Positions 25,831 through 34,900 of a stretch of 64,000 nucleotides of DNA are shown here, piece after piece (within the stretch, counting starts at the first letter, position 1; every line of letters starts with the position of its first letter). The position numbers were made by a program, and so were the translations under genes. Origin of the DNA: Mesorhizobium sp. B4-1-3 (GTDB lineage: Bacteria; Pseudomonadota; Alphaproteobacteria; Rhizobiales; Rhizobiaceae); assembly GCF_006439355.1 (NCBI RefSeq), contig NZ_VFTG01000015.1:1-64000 (forward strand). The letters are read 5' to 3'. The notes below the pieces were generated by a model that had not been told where the DNA came from, did no database searches, and worked only from the letters and a program-made list of their open reading frames with translations.

Positions 25831-26859
25831 TCAGCCCCGGCCCGGCACCACCAGCACCTTGACCTCGCCCGGCGCTGGCGGGCTGGCGATCACCTGCGGC
25901 GCTTCCTCCAGGCTGACCTGCCTCGAGATCAGCCTGTCGACCTCGATCGCTCCGGAGGCGATCAGTTGCGCCGCCCTTCCATGCGTGAACGGGTTAAGGA
26001 AGGAGCCGAGCACCTTCAGCTCGCGGAACAGAAGATCGAACGGCTCGATTTCCACCGTCATGCCTTGCGGCACCACGCCGACGATGACGACCGTGCCGCC
26101 GGCCCGAGCCATGCGCACCGACTGTTCGACCGTGTCGCGAACGCCGGCGCATTCCAGCACCACATCGACGCCGCCTGGCACCAGGCCATCAGGCCCCGCG
26201 ACGGCCGCGATCGGGTCCCCGGGGCCTGGGTCGATCGTCGCGGTCGCACCGAGCTCCTCGGCAAGCGCACGGCGGGAGGCCTGCCTGGTCGACAGGATGA
26301 TGGTTGCCGCGCCCGCGAGTTTTGCCAGTTGCACGATGAGCAGGCCGATGACGCCGCCGCCGAGCACCACGACCGACGCGCCCGGCCGGATCGCGGCAAG
26401 GTCGACGTCGTGCAGGCAACAGGCGAGCGGCTCGCAGAAGGCGCCGTGCGTCGGCTTGAGGTCTGCCGGCAGCCGGAAGGCCTGCTTGTGCGGCATCAGC
26501 ACGTAATCGGCGAAGCCGCCGTCGCGGTGGATGCCGATGGCCCTCAGATTGCTGCAGAGATTGACGCGGCCGGTGTGGCAATGGGCGCAGCGCCCGCAGG
26601 CGATGTTGGGATCGCCGGTGACGCGGTCGCCGACGGCAATGCCCGACACCGCCTGGCCGACGGCTTCGACGATGCCGGAGAATTCGTGGCCGAGCGTCAC
26701 TGGCGGCGTGCAGGGGAACTCGCCGTGGAAAAGGTGCCGGTCGGTGCCGCAGACGCCGCAGGCCTCGATCCGTACCAGGACGTCCTCCGGACCCGGCGAA
26801 GGCTTATCCACTTCGCGAAGCGCGATGCTGCCGATTGCTTCCAGCCGGACGGCTCTCAT
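25831..26859 (-). CDS. Zinc-dependent alcohol/polyol dehydrogenase (MDR superfamily)
   Basis: A 342-residue zinc alcohol dehydrogenase of the sorbitol/threonine dehydrogenase type. Catalytic zinc ligands are in ACGVCGTD and LGHEFSG (near residue 58). The structural zinc set is CGRCAHCHTGRVNLC, and the Rossmann motif VVLGGGVIGLL is near 164-174. It follows dctM by 12 bases on the same strand, so it is probably co-transcribed with dctQM and acts on the imported compound or its product. Confidence 0.93.
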   Translation of the reverse strand: MRAVRLEAIGSIALREVDKPSPGPEDVLVRIEACGVCGTDRHLFHGEFPCTPPVTLGHEFSGIVEAVGQAVSGIAVGDRVTGDPNIACGRCAHCHTGRVNLCSNLRAIGIHRDGGFADYVLMPHKQAFRLPADLKPTHGAFCEPLACCLHDVDLAAIRPGASVVVLGGGVIGLLIVQLAKLAGAATIILSTRQASRRALAEELGATATIDPGPGDPIAAVAGPDGLVPGGVDVVLECAGVRDTVEQSVRMARAGGTVVIVGVVPQGMTVEIEPFDLLFRELKVLGSFLNPFTHGRAAQLIASGAIEVDRLISRQVSLEEAPQVIASPPAPGEVKVLVVPGRG

Positions 26860-26871
26860 GACGTGGTCACC

Positions 26872-28665
26872 TCAATTGAAACTCGGCGGCTTCGAAAGGT
26901 CGGGCGCCGGCGCCGCCGGCTTGGCCGGTGCATCGCCGAAGCTCGGCGGCTGCGACAGGTCGGGCGTGCCGGGAGCCGCCGCGGCGCCGCCATTGGCCGG
27001 CGCCGCGCCGTTGTTGTTAGCCGGGGCTGTACCGAGCGGCGCCAGCGACGGCATGTCGGGCAGCTTGAGGTCGATCGTGCTCGGTTCGACCGCGGTGCCC
27101 TTGTAGCGCATGACCATCTGCGGGAAGGCGATGGTGAGTCCGATCATGATCACCTGGATCAGCACGAACGGCACCGCCCCCCAATAGATCTGCCCGGTGC
27201 TGACCGGCGCTATCTGCTTGCCTGTGATCCTGTCGAGATAGGGCACGCGGGCCGCGACCGAACGCAGGTAAAACAGCGCGAATCCGAAGGGCGGATGCAT
27301 GAAGCTGGTCTGCATGTTGACGCCGAGCAGCACGCCGAACCAGATCAGGTCGATGCCGAGCTTGTCGGCGGCCGGCGCCAGAAGCGGCACGATGATGAAG
27401 GCGAGCTCGAAGAAATCGAGGAAGAAGGCAAGCACGAAGACCAGGATGTTGACGCCGATCAGGAAGCCGGTCTCGCCGCCGGGAAGCGAGGTCAACAGAT
27501 GCTCGACCCAGACATGGCCGTTGACGCCGTAGAAGGTGAGCGAAAAGACGCGCGCGCCGATCAGGATGAACAGCACGAAGGAGGAAAGCCTGGTCGTCGA
27601 GGCCAGCGCCTGATTGATGACGTCCCTCGTCAGGCGGCCCTTCATCGCCGCCATGATGAGCGCGCCGACGGCGCCCATGGCGCCGCCTTCGGTCGGCGTG
27701 GCGATGCCGAGGAAGATCGTGCCCAGCACCAGGAAGATCAGCGCCAGCGGCGGGATCAGCACGATCACGACCTGCTGCGCCAGCTTGGACATCATGTTGA
27801 TGCGGAGCCGCTGGTCGACGATGGCCACGATATAGATGACGATGACGCCGACGGCGAAGCCGAGGATGTCGGCATTGTCGCCCTGCGTCGGCGCGAGATA
27901 GCGATAGGCGCCGTAGGAGATGGCGACGGTGATGAGCAGCGCCACGATCAGCGACAGCACGCCGTGGCCGAGCGTGCGGGCTTCGAGCGGCAGCGCCGGC
28001 ATCGAGTTTGGCCGGACGATCGACATGATCAGGATATAGAGCATGTAGATGCCGGTCAGCACGAGGCCGGGGATCAAGGCGCCGGCATACATGTCGCCGA
28101 CCGAGCGCCCTAGCTGGTCGGCAAGCACGATCAGCACCAGCGACGGCGGGATGATCTGCGCCAGCGTGCCGGAGGCCGCGATGACGCCGGACGCAACCCT
28201 GCGGTCATAGCCGTAGCGCAGCATGATCGGCAGCGAGATCAGCCCCATGGCGATGACGGAGGCCGCCACCACGCCGGTCGTCGCGGCAAGCAGCGCGCCG
28301 ACGAAGATCACCGCATAGGCAAGCCCGCCGCGGATCGGCCCGAACAGCTGGCCGATCGTGTCGAGCAGGTCCTCGGCCATGCCCGAGCGCTCGAGCACTA
28401 TGCCCATGAAAGTGAAGAAGGGTATCGCCAGGAGCGTGTCGTTGGACATCACCCTGGTGCCGTAGAAATTGTCGGGAAGCGCGTGCAGCAGGGGCCACGC
28501 GAGGTTGATTGAGCCGCCGGAATAGGGCGAGACCAGCACGCCGATGAAGAAGAACAGCAGGCCGTTCGCGGCCAGCGAGAAAGCGACGGGGTAGCCGATC
28601 AACAGGAAGACGATCAGCGAGGCGAACATGATCGGCGCCATGTTCTGCGCCATGAATTCGATCAT
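26872..28665 (-). CDS. dctM: TRAP transporter large permease (DctM) with unusual C-terminal tail
   Basis: A 597-residue inner-membrane protein with about 12-14 helices, the main sodium-coupled pore of a TRAP transporter (DctM/DedA-like family; for example AIPFFTFMGIVLERSG and PLIGVNMQTSFMHPPFGFALFYLR in the second half). The usual family length is about 430; larger forms near 520-550 belong to the fused or extended TakM-like group. The last about 65 residues form an Ala/Pro/Asn-rich tail containing two copies of PDLS(Q/K)PPSF. That tail is not part of the transporter fold. The ATG overlaps the dctQ stop. Confidence 0.93.
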   Translation of the reverse strand: MIEFMAQNMAPIMFASLIVFLLIGYPVAFSLAANGLLFFFIGVLVSPYSGGSINLAWPLLHALPDNFYGTRVMSNDTLLAIPFFTFMGIVLERSGMAEDLLDTIGQLFGPIRGGLAYAVIFVGALLAATTGVVAASVIAMGLISLPIMLRYGYDRRVASGVIAASGTLAQIIPPSLVLIVLADQLGRSVGDMYAGALIPGLVLTGIYMLYILIMSIVRPNSMPALPLEARTLGHGVLSLIVALLITVAISYGAYRYLAPTQGDNADILGFAVGVIVIYIVAIVDQRLRINMMSKLAQQVVIVLIPPLALIFLVLGTIFLGIATPTEGGAMGAVGALIMAAMKGRLTRDVINQALASTTRLSSFVLFILIGARVFSLTFYGVNGHVWVEHLLTSLPGGETGFLIGVNILVFVLAFFLDFFELAFIIVPLLAPAADKLGIDLIWFGVLLGVNMQTSFMHPPFGFALFYLRSVAARVPYLDRITGKQIAPVSTGQIYWGAVPFVLIQVIMIGLTIAFPQMVMRYKGTAVEPSTIDLKLPDMPSLAPLGTAPANNNGAAPANGGAAAAPGTPDLSQPPSFGDAPAKPAAPAPDLSKPPSFN

Positions 28666-29267
28666 GGGCGGGCCTCGCCCGCGATCGCCTTGGCTTCCTC
28701 GGCCAGCGCCTTGGCCTCGAGCTCGGCCTGCTCATGCGCGGACAGGAAGGGATTGGGATCGTCCATGTCGCCGCGCATGATGGCGATCTTCTTGATGATC
28801 TCGGAAACCCCTTGCAGCGCCAGCAGGAAGAAGCCGACCAGCAGGATCGCCTTGGCCGGCCACACGATCAGCCCGCCGGCATTGGTCGACATCTCGCCGC
28901 TGCGGAAGGACAGCGACACGTAAGGCACGAAATAGACCACCATCAGCACCACGAAGGGCATCAGGAAGAACAGGTGGCCGAAGAGGTCGATCCAGTGCTG
29001 CACGCGCCGCGGGAACATGCCGTAGACGATGTCGATGCGGATATGGTCGTTCTGCTTAAGCGTGTAGGCGGCGGCCAGCATGAAGGCGGCGCCGAATAGA
29101 TACCATTGCAGCTCCAGCCAGGCATTGGAGGAGGTGTCGAACACCTTGCGGATGACGGCGTTGCCGGCGCTCACCAGGATCGCGAGCAGGATCAGCCAGG
29201 AGACCCAGCGGCCGATGAACTCGTTAATGCGGTCGATTGTCCTGGATAGAGCGAGCAGCCCTGCCAT
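28662..29267 (-). CDS. dctQ: TRAP transporter small permease (DctQ)
   Basis: A 201-residue membrane protein with four helices, the small TRAP subunit that joins DctM. It includes the SSNAWLELQWYLFGAAFMLAAAY region and LKQNDHIRIDI, which are typical of DctQ. The C-terminus is a charged, Ala/Glu-rich helix (coiled-coil-like). The start at 29267 is preceded by GGGAGGA; the frame is open seven codons further. It overlaps dctM by four bases. Confidence 0.92.
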   Translation of the reverse strand: MAGLLALSRTIDRINEFIGRWVSWLILLAILVSAGNAVIRKVFDTSSNAWLELQWYLFGAAFMLAAAYTLKQNDHIRIDIVYGMFPRRVQHWIDLFGHLFFLMPFVVLMVVYFVPYVSLSFRSGEMSTNAGGLIVWPAKAILLVGFFLLALQGVSEIIKKIAIMRGDMDDPNPFLSAHEQAELEAKALAEEAKAIAGEARP

Positions 29268-29294
29268 GCATAGTCCTCCCTCGCGCATCGGCCA

Positions 29295-29313
29295 GAAAAT
29301 CGCTTCGATTTTC
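29295..29313. repeat. Small hairpin of a common rhizobial intergenic motif
   Basis: GAAAATCG-ctt-CGATTTTC forms a perfect eight-base stem (29295-29302 with 29306-29313), followed by GGAAAGCATGATGCG. It lies upstream of dctQ, in its leader or promoter region. The motif looks like a mobile intergenic hairpin rather than an operator. Confidence 0.45.
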
Positions 29314-29492
29314 GGAAAGCATGATGCGCAGACTCAAAAGTACTTCGCGATGCGCCCGATTCCCCCCCGGCGTCGCGCCGCTTGGCCCAACGATATGCAG
29401 TGCGTGGTCCGGCAGGTCAACATGACAAAGCCGCTGCAAACAGATCGGCAGGGCGCGCAGCGGCGGAATGCCGCCGCCTGACGATGCGTCAT

Positions 29493-29558
29493 GCAACGAA
29501 AGTCTGTGGGCAACGAAAGTGTGTGGCAGCGAAAGTCTGGAGACAGCGAAGTCTGGGG
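29493..29558. repeat. Four imperfect 17-base tandem repeats
   Basis: Units GCAACGAAAGTCTGTGG (29493-29509), GCAACGAAAGTGTGTGG (29510-29526), CAGCGAAAGTCTGGAGA (29527-29543) and CAGCGAAGTCTGGGG (29544-29558) lie head to tail directly downstream of the livH stop. On the livH mRNA they would read as repeated CCAGACTTTCG motifs. Function unknown; divergence between units suggests age. Confidence 0.75.
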
Positions 29559-29559
29559 C

Positions 29560-30465
29560 TCAGGCGATCTTGGCCTGGTCGCGCCCGGCGCCGATCAGCA
29601 CCAGCATGGCGACGAGGAAGAGATAGATCCAGGCGTCGCGCCATTCGAGCGGGAAATAGCCGGCCCAGAGCGCTTCCGCCATGCCGAAGGCCGCGGCGCC
29701 AAGCGCCGCCTTGAGCGGCGACAGATAGCCGCCCACCGCCGTCACGAACAGGATCTTGAGGCCGTAGATCAGCCCGGTGCCGAATGAGACATTGCCGTAA
29801 TAGAGACCGGCAAGCACCCCGGCCAGGGCGGCGCAGAAGCCTCCGAGCAGCACGGCGCGGCGGAACACCGCGGTGACGTCGATGCCGCACATCGCCGCCG
29901 CTTTCGGATCGTCGGAGACGGCGCGCCAGGCGCGGCCGAAGCGCGAATGCGAGAATAGCCAGGCCGCCAGCGCCACCAGCGCGATGACACAAGCGCAATC
30001 GAGCAGCTGGATGACGGTAAGCGTGACTTTGAAGCCCTCGCCCTGGGCAAAGATGACCGGGGTGGCGAGCATCGGCGGCAGCCACAGGTCATGCGTGTCG
30101 GCGGCGATGCGGCTCGCCTCCGACAGGAAGAGCAAGATGCCGAGCGTCGTCACCACGATGGCATTGGGCGAGCGGTCGGCGAGCCTCTCGAAAACGCTGC
30201 GCGACAGGACCTGGCTGATCAGCGCCGCATAGAGGATGGCCGCGGCGGCGCCGAGCGCCACCGCGGCGGCGAGCGTCAGCCACAGCGCCTGATAGCCGAA
30301 GGCGGCGGTCAGGATCATCGTTTGGCCGCAGAAGGCGAAGAGCGCGCCGTAAGCCAGGTTCGTGCGATGCAGGATGCCGTTGGTCAGCACATAGCCGAAG
30401 GCGAGCAGCGCATAGAGCGCGCCCGAATGCAGCCCGTTCAGCACCTGCTGGAAGAAATAGTGCAT
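29560..30465 (-). CDS. Solitary branched-chain amino acid ABC transporter permease (LivH family)
   Basis: A 301-residue inner-membrane permease of the LivH type with about eight hydrophobic helices. Characteristic segments are LNGLHSGALYALLAFGYVLTNG, RAWRAVSDDPKAAAMCGIDV and GGYLSPLKAALGAAAFG. The normal partners (LivM, LivG, LivF and a binding protein) are not in the window: the gene ends 290 bases upstream of an unrelated TRAP operon and diverges from a regulator. It may therefore work with subunits encoded elsewhere or be a remnant, although the frame is complete. Confidence 0.88.
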   Translation of the reverse strand: MHYFFQQVLNGLHSGALYALLAFGYVLTNGILHRTNLAYGALFAFCGQTMILTAAFGYQALWLTLAAAVALGAAAAILYAALISQVLSRSVFERLADRSPNAIVVTTLGILLFLSEASRIAADTHDLWLPPMLATPVIFAQGEGFKVTLTVIQLLDCACVIALVALAAWLFSHSRFGRAWRAVSDDPKAAAMCGIDVTAVFRRAVLLGGFCAALAGVLAGLYYGNVSFGTGLIYGLKILFVTAVGGYLSPLKAALGAAAFGMAEALWAGYFPLEWRDAWIYLFLVAMLVLIGAGRDQAKIA

Positions 30466-30559
30466 GCGACGTCCTTGGGTCGCATGGTGCGACCCTGCAC
30501 GAACCGTTGCACTCGGAATCTAACTTGTCAAATGCGTTTTATCGGTTAGATTTCTATTC

Positions 30560-31168
30560 ATGACGGTATCCTGGACCCCGCACCGCTTCACCGGTGGCAT
30601 CCTTGCGCTCGACACGGCGAACACCGTCGTGCTGCGCAACGATCCGCAAAAGTCCTTCGACCGTTTCGACGACCCGGCAGAGATCGCCCGCTTCGCCGAG
30701 GCGGCGAGCGGTTTTCGCGCCGCCGAACTCGGCGGCCGGCGGCTGCAGGCGCCGGAACCGGGCGAGATAAAACCGACCGTCATCTCGATCCGCGAAGCGA
30801 CCGATCGCCTGTTTCGCCATGCCGTATCGAACGGCGCGCTCGCGACCAGTCACCTGCCGGGTTTCCTCACGGCCTGCGCCGGCGGTTTGTCCGGCAGCGC
30901 GACCGAGATCGGGACGCCGGGCCGGCCTTTCGGCGATCCGGCAACGCCGATTGCCTTCGAGGCGGCCTTGGCCGTCTCGGCGCTGTCGCTGCTGCGCGAC
31001 GAAACGGTGGCGCGGCTGCGGATCTGCCCCAATTGCAGCTGGCTGTTCGTCGACCGCAGCCGCAACGCCAGCCGCTTGTGGTGCGACATGGCCGTTTGCG
31101 GCAACCGCCAGAAGGCAAACCGTTATTACCGCCGCCGGACGGCGGCGAGGGAGGTCAGCAATGCTTAG
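30560..31168 (+). CDS. CGNR zinc finger (ABATE domain) protein
   Basis: A 202-residue probable regulator. The N-terminal ABATE domain (GGILALDTANTVVLR) is followed by a C-terminal CGNR zinc finger: CPNCSWLFVDRSRN, then CDMAVCGNRQKANRYYRR. The basic tail suggests nucleic acid contact. It diverges from livH with 94 bases between, so it may control livH and itself. It overlaps the downstream lipoprotein gene by eight bases. Confidence 0.9.
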   Translation: MTVSWTPHRFTGGILALDTANTVVLRNDPQKSFDRFDDPAEIARFAEAASGFRAAELGGRRLQAPEPGEIKPTVISIREATDRLFRHAVSNGALATSHLPGFLTACAGGLSGSATEIGTPGRPFGDPATPIAFEAALAVSALSLLRDETVARLRICPNCSWLFVDRSRNASRLWCDMAVCGNRQKANRYYRRRTAAREVSNA

Positions 31169-31691
31169 GAAATTGTCGCGTTCGGCCCTGGTCGGCGCAG
31201 CCCTGGTCGCCGCTGTCGCGCTCGGCGCCTGCCGCGACACCGGCAAGGACCAGCTCTTTGCCATTTCCGGCAAATTGTTCGAGTTCAATTACCGCTTGGC
31301 CATCGCCACCTATGTCATCACATTGAAGCCGCTGCGGCCGATGGTCGACGGCCAGGTCGCGGTGGTGAGCTTCCAGAACCCTGCGGGCGGCGACCCGCTC
31401 ATCGTCAACCAGAAGATCTGGCCGAAGCTGCCTCACATCACGCTCACCAGCCCGCCGCTCTCCTGCGTGGTCAAGGACAAGCCTTACAAAGTCTCGATCC
31501 GCATCGAGGATGCGACGGGCACGTTGCTGCAAAGCATCGACATCACCATGACCTCGTCGGAGGACCAGACGATGCTGCCCGACCGGCCATTGGTGATCGG
31601 CCCGAAATACGAGCTCAATCCGGACCTTGCCGGCCACCCCGACGGCAAGCTGCCCGACCAGCAGAAGCCGGATTGCTCGAAAGCGACCTGA
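31161..31691 (+). CDS. Putative lipoprotein of unknown function
   Basis: A 176-residue protein with a lipoprotein signal: Arg/Lys-rich start MLRKLSR, hydrophobic core, and lipobox LGAC with Cys at about residue 24. The mature part has a beta-rich look with several proline turns (LKPLRPMVDGQVAVVSF, TLTSPPLSC). I recognise no named family. The start overlaps the CGNR stop by eight bases, so the two are in one operon. Confidence 0.75.
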   Translation: MLRKLSRSALVGAALVAAVALGACRDTGKDQLFAISGKLFEFNYRLAIATYVITLKPLRPMVDGQVAVVSFQNPAGGDPLIVNQKIWPKLPHITLTSPPLSCVVKDKPYKVSIRIEDATGTLLQSIDITMTSSEDQTMLPDRPLVIGPKYELNPDLAGHPDGKLPDQQKPDCSKAT

Positions 31692-31704
31692 AACGCGCGG
31701 CGTG

Positions 31705-31741
31705 GAGCAATTCCACGGTTTCCGTGAAACGGTGAAACCGT
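31705..31741. repeat. Partial family A repeat upstream of the IOR gene
   Basis: GGAGCAATTCCACGGTTTCC followed by GTGAAACGGTGAAACC matches both ends of the fuller element at 42804-42908 (GAGCAATTCCA and GTTTCCGTGAAACGGTGAAAC) with the middle deleted. It contains the hairpin GGTTTC/GAAACC. Confidence 0.65.
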
Positions 31742-31942
31742 CCCCTGTCGCGAAATTTTTGTTCCTCACGAAGCGGTTAGCATGATCTTGCATGCGCCGC
31801 CGGCCACTCGCCAGACCGTTTGTTGCGTGTTATCTGGCCTCTGCGATTTTGTTTGACCTCACCGCCAAGGGACGAAAGACTGCGGTGTCCCACTCCGACG
31901 TTGGCTGCCTGATTTGAGGCGCCTCCGCAGAGGAAATACCTG

Positions 31943-34900
31943 ATGACGCTGCACGACGTCGCGCTCGACGACAAGTTCGACCTTGGCAAGGAGCGCGTCT
32001 TCCTGTCCGGCGCGCAAGCAGTCGTGCGCATGCTTCTGATGCAGCGCGAGCGCGACCGCCGCGCCGGCCTCAACACGGCGGGCTTTGTCTCCGGCTATCG
32101 CGGCTCGCCGCTGGGCGGCCTCGACATGCAGCTGTGGCGGGCGAAGAAGCAGCTCGCGCAAGCCGACATCGTCTTCCAGCCCGGCCTCAACGAGGAGCTC
32201 GCCGCCACCGCCTGCTGGGGCTCGCAACAGGCCGAGTTGCTGGGCGAGGGCACGCATGATGGCGTCTTCTCCGTCTGGTACGGCAAGGGCCCGGGCGTCG
32301 ACCGTTCCGGCGACGTCTTCCGACACGCCAATCTGGCGGGCTCCTCGAAGCATGGCGGCGTGCTTGCCCTGATGGGCGACGACCATATGGCCGAATCCTC
32401 GACCAACGCACATGCCACCGAATTCCTTTTCGTCGACACCATGGTGCCGATCCTCAACCCGGCCGGCGTCCAGGAGATCATCGATTACGGCCTCTATGGC
32501 TTTGCCATGTCGCGCTTCGCCGGCACCTGGGCGGCGATGAAATGCGTCAAGGACAACATTGAATCGACGGCCTCGGTCGACGCCTCGATCGAGCGGCTGA
32601 ACATCGTCATTCCCGAATTCGACATGCCGCCGGGCGGCCTGAACATTCGCCACGAGATCGACATGCTCGGACAGGAAGAGCGGCTGCATGAATACAAGCG
32701 CGCCGCCGCTTCCGCCTTCATCCACGCCAACGGGCTGAACCGCATCGTCTATTCCGGCGGCCGCAACCCTAAGCTCGGCGTCATCACCATCGGCAAGAGC
32801 TATCTCGACGTCCGCCAGGCGCTGGAGGATATCGGCATCGACGAAGCGGCCGCCAACCGCATCGGCATTCGCCTGTTCAAGGTCGGCTGTCCGTGGCCGC
32901 TGGATTTCCAGCATATCGCCGAGTTCGCCCGCGGCCTCGACACCATCGTCGTCGTCGAGGAGAAGCGTTCGCTGATCGAGGTGCAACTGCGCGAGAACCT
33001 CTACGGCACCGCGGTCCAGCCGATGATCGTCGGCAAGAAGGACGAGCGCGGCGACTGGCTGTTTCCGGCCAAGGGCGCGCTCGACCCAAACGAGATCGCC
33101 ATCGCGCTCGGCGAGCGCATCCTGCGCACCATCGGCCCGTCGGAAGAGATCGCCGCCAGGGTGGCGAAGCTGCGACAGTTCCAGGCGATGCTCTCCGACA
33201 CCGTCGACATCGGCTCGCGCACGCCTTTCTTCTGCTCGGGCTGCCCGCACAATTCATCCACCAAGGTGCCGGACGGTTCGCTGGCCGCCGCCGGCATAGG
33301 CTGCCACTTCATGGCGCTATGGATGGACAGGAACACGGTCGGCTTCACCGCCATGGGCGGCGAAGGCGCGCAATGGGTCGGACAGGCGCCGTTCTCCAAG
33401 CGCGACCACATCTTCCAGAATCTCGGCGACGGCACCTACAACCACTCCGGCGTACTGGCGATCCGCTTCGCGCTGTCTTCTGGCGCCAACATCACCTACA
33501 AGATCCTCTACAACGACGCCGTCGCCATGACCGGCGGCCAGCCGCATGAGGGCGGTCTCACCGTCGATATGATCGCCAGGCAGGTGCGCGCGGAGGGCGT
33601 CGACCGCATCGCCGTCGTCACCGACGAGCCCGACAAATATGCCGGCAAGGCCGATTTCCCGGCCGGCATCACCATCCATCACCGCGACGACCTCGATCTC
33701 GTCCAGCGCGAGTTGCGCGACGTGAAGGGCGTCTCGGTGCTGATCTACGATCAGACCTGCGCCGCCGAAAAGCGCCGGCGCCGGAAGCGCGGCACCTTCC
33801 CCGATCCGGACAAGCGCGTCTTCATCAACGAGCTGGTCTGCGAAGGCTGCGGCGATTGCGGCGTGCAGTCCAACTGCGTCTCCATCCAGCCGGTCGAGAC
33901 CGAATTCGGCCGCAAGCGCCGCATCGACCAGTCGAGCTGCAACAAGGACTTTTCCTGCCTCAACGGCTTCTGCCCGTCCTTCGTCACCGTGCATGGCGGC
34001 AAGATCAGGAAGGCCGAAGGCATTGCCGGCAAGGCCGATCCTCTCGACGGCGTGCCGGCGCCGGCCGAGTTCCGCATGGGCAACCAGGGCTGGGCCGGGA
34101 TTATCGACGGGGTCGGCGGCACCGGCGTCGTCACCGTCGGCGCGGTGCTCGGCATGGCCGCGCATCTGGAAGGCAAGGGCTGCGGCATGATCGACATGGC
34201 CGGCCTCGCCCAGAAGGGCGGCTCGGTGTTCACCCATGTCCGCATCGCCCCGACGCCCGAGGACATCCATGCCATTCGCGTTTCGGCCGGCAAGGCCGAC
34301 CTCGTGCTCGGCTGCGACCTTGTCGTCTCCGGCGCCAAGAAGGTGCTGGGCGCGGTGCGGGAGGGGCACACGATCTTCCTGGCCAACACCGCCGAGATCA
34401 TGCCCGGAGAGTTCACCCGGTCCGCCGACTTCTCGCTGCCGGTCGAGCGGCTGAAGAAGGCGATCCGGGCGGCCGCCGGCGACGACAAGGCGCATTTCTT
34501 CGACGCCACCCGCACGGCAACCGCGCTGTTCGGCAATTCGCTCGGCGCCAACATGTTCATGCTGGGCTTCGCCTTCCAGCATGGCGGTCTGCCGCTTTCG
34601 GCCGAAGCCGTTGAAAAGGCGATAGAATTGAACGGTGAAGCGGTGGCGATGAACATCGCGGCTTTCCGCTGGGGCCGCCGCGCCGCGCATCAGCCCGATT
34701 TCGTGCGCGACCTGGTCGCCCAAACCGGCAAGCCGGTGTCGAAACCCGCCGAGACGCTGGACGATGTCATTGCCCGCCGCGTCGCCTTCCTCACCGCCTA
34801 CCAGAACGCCGCCTACGCCAGGCGCTACGCCGACCGTGTGGTGGCGTTGCGTACCGCCGAAGCCAAGGCCGTGCCCGGCTCGACCGCGGTGACCGAGGCC

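Noticed and set aside
25816..28113. 765-codon open frame on the plus strand opposite the dehydrogenase and dctM
   Set aside because: His/Asp/Arg-rich translation without domains; it is the GC-bias mirror of two clear genes.
30819..31160. N-terminal extension of the lipoprotein frame through the CGNR gene
   Set aside because: The signal peptide and lipobox fit only the ATG at 31161; the upstream part is an out-of-frame reading of the CGNR gene.
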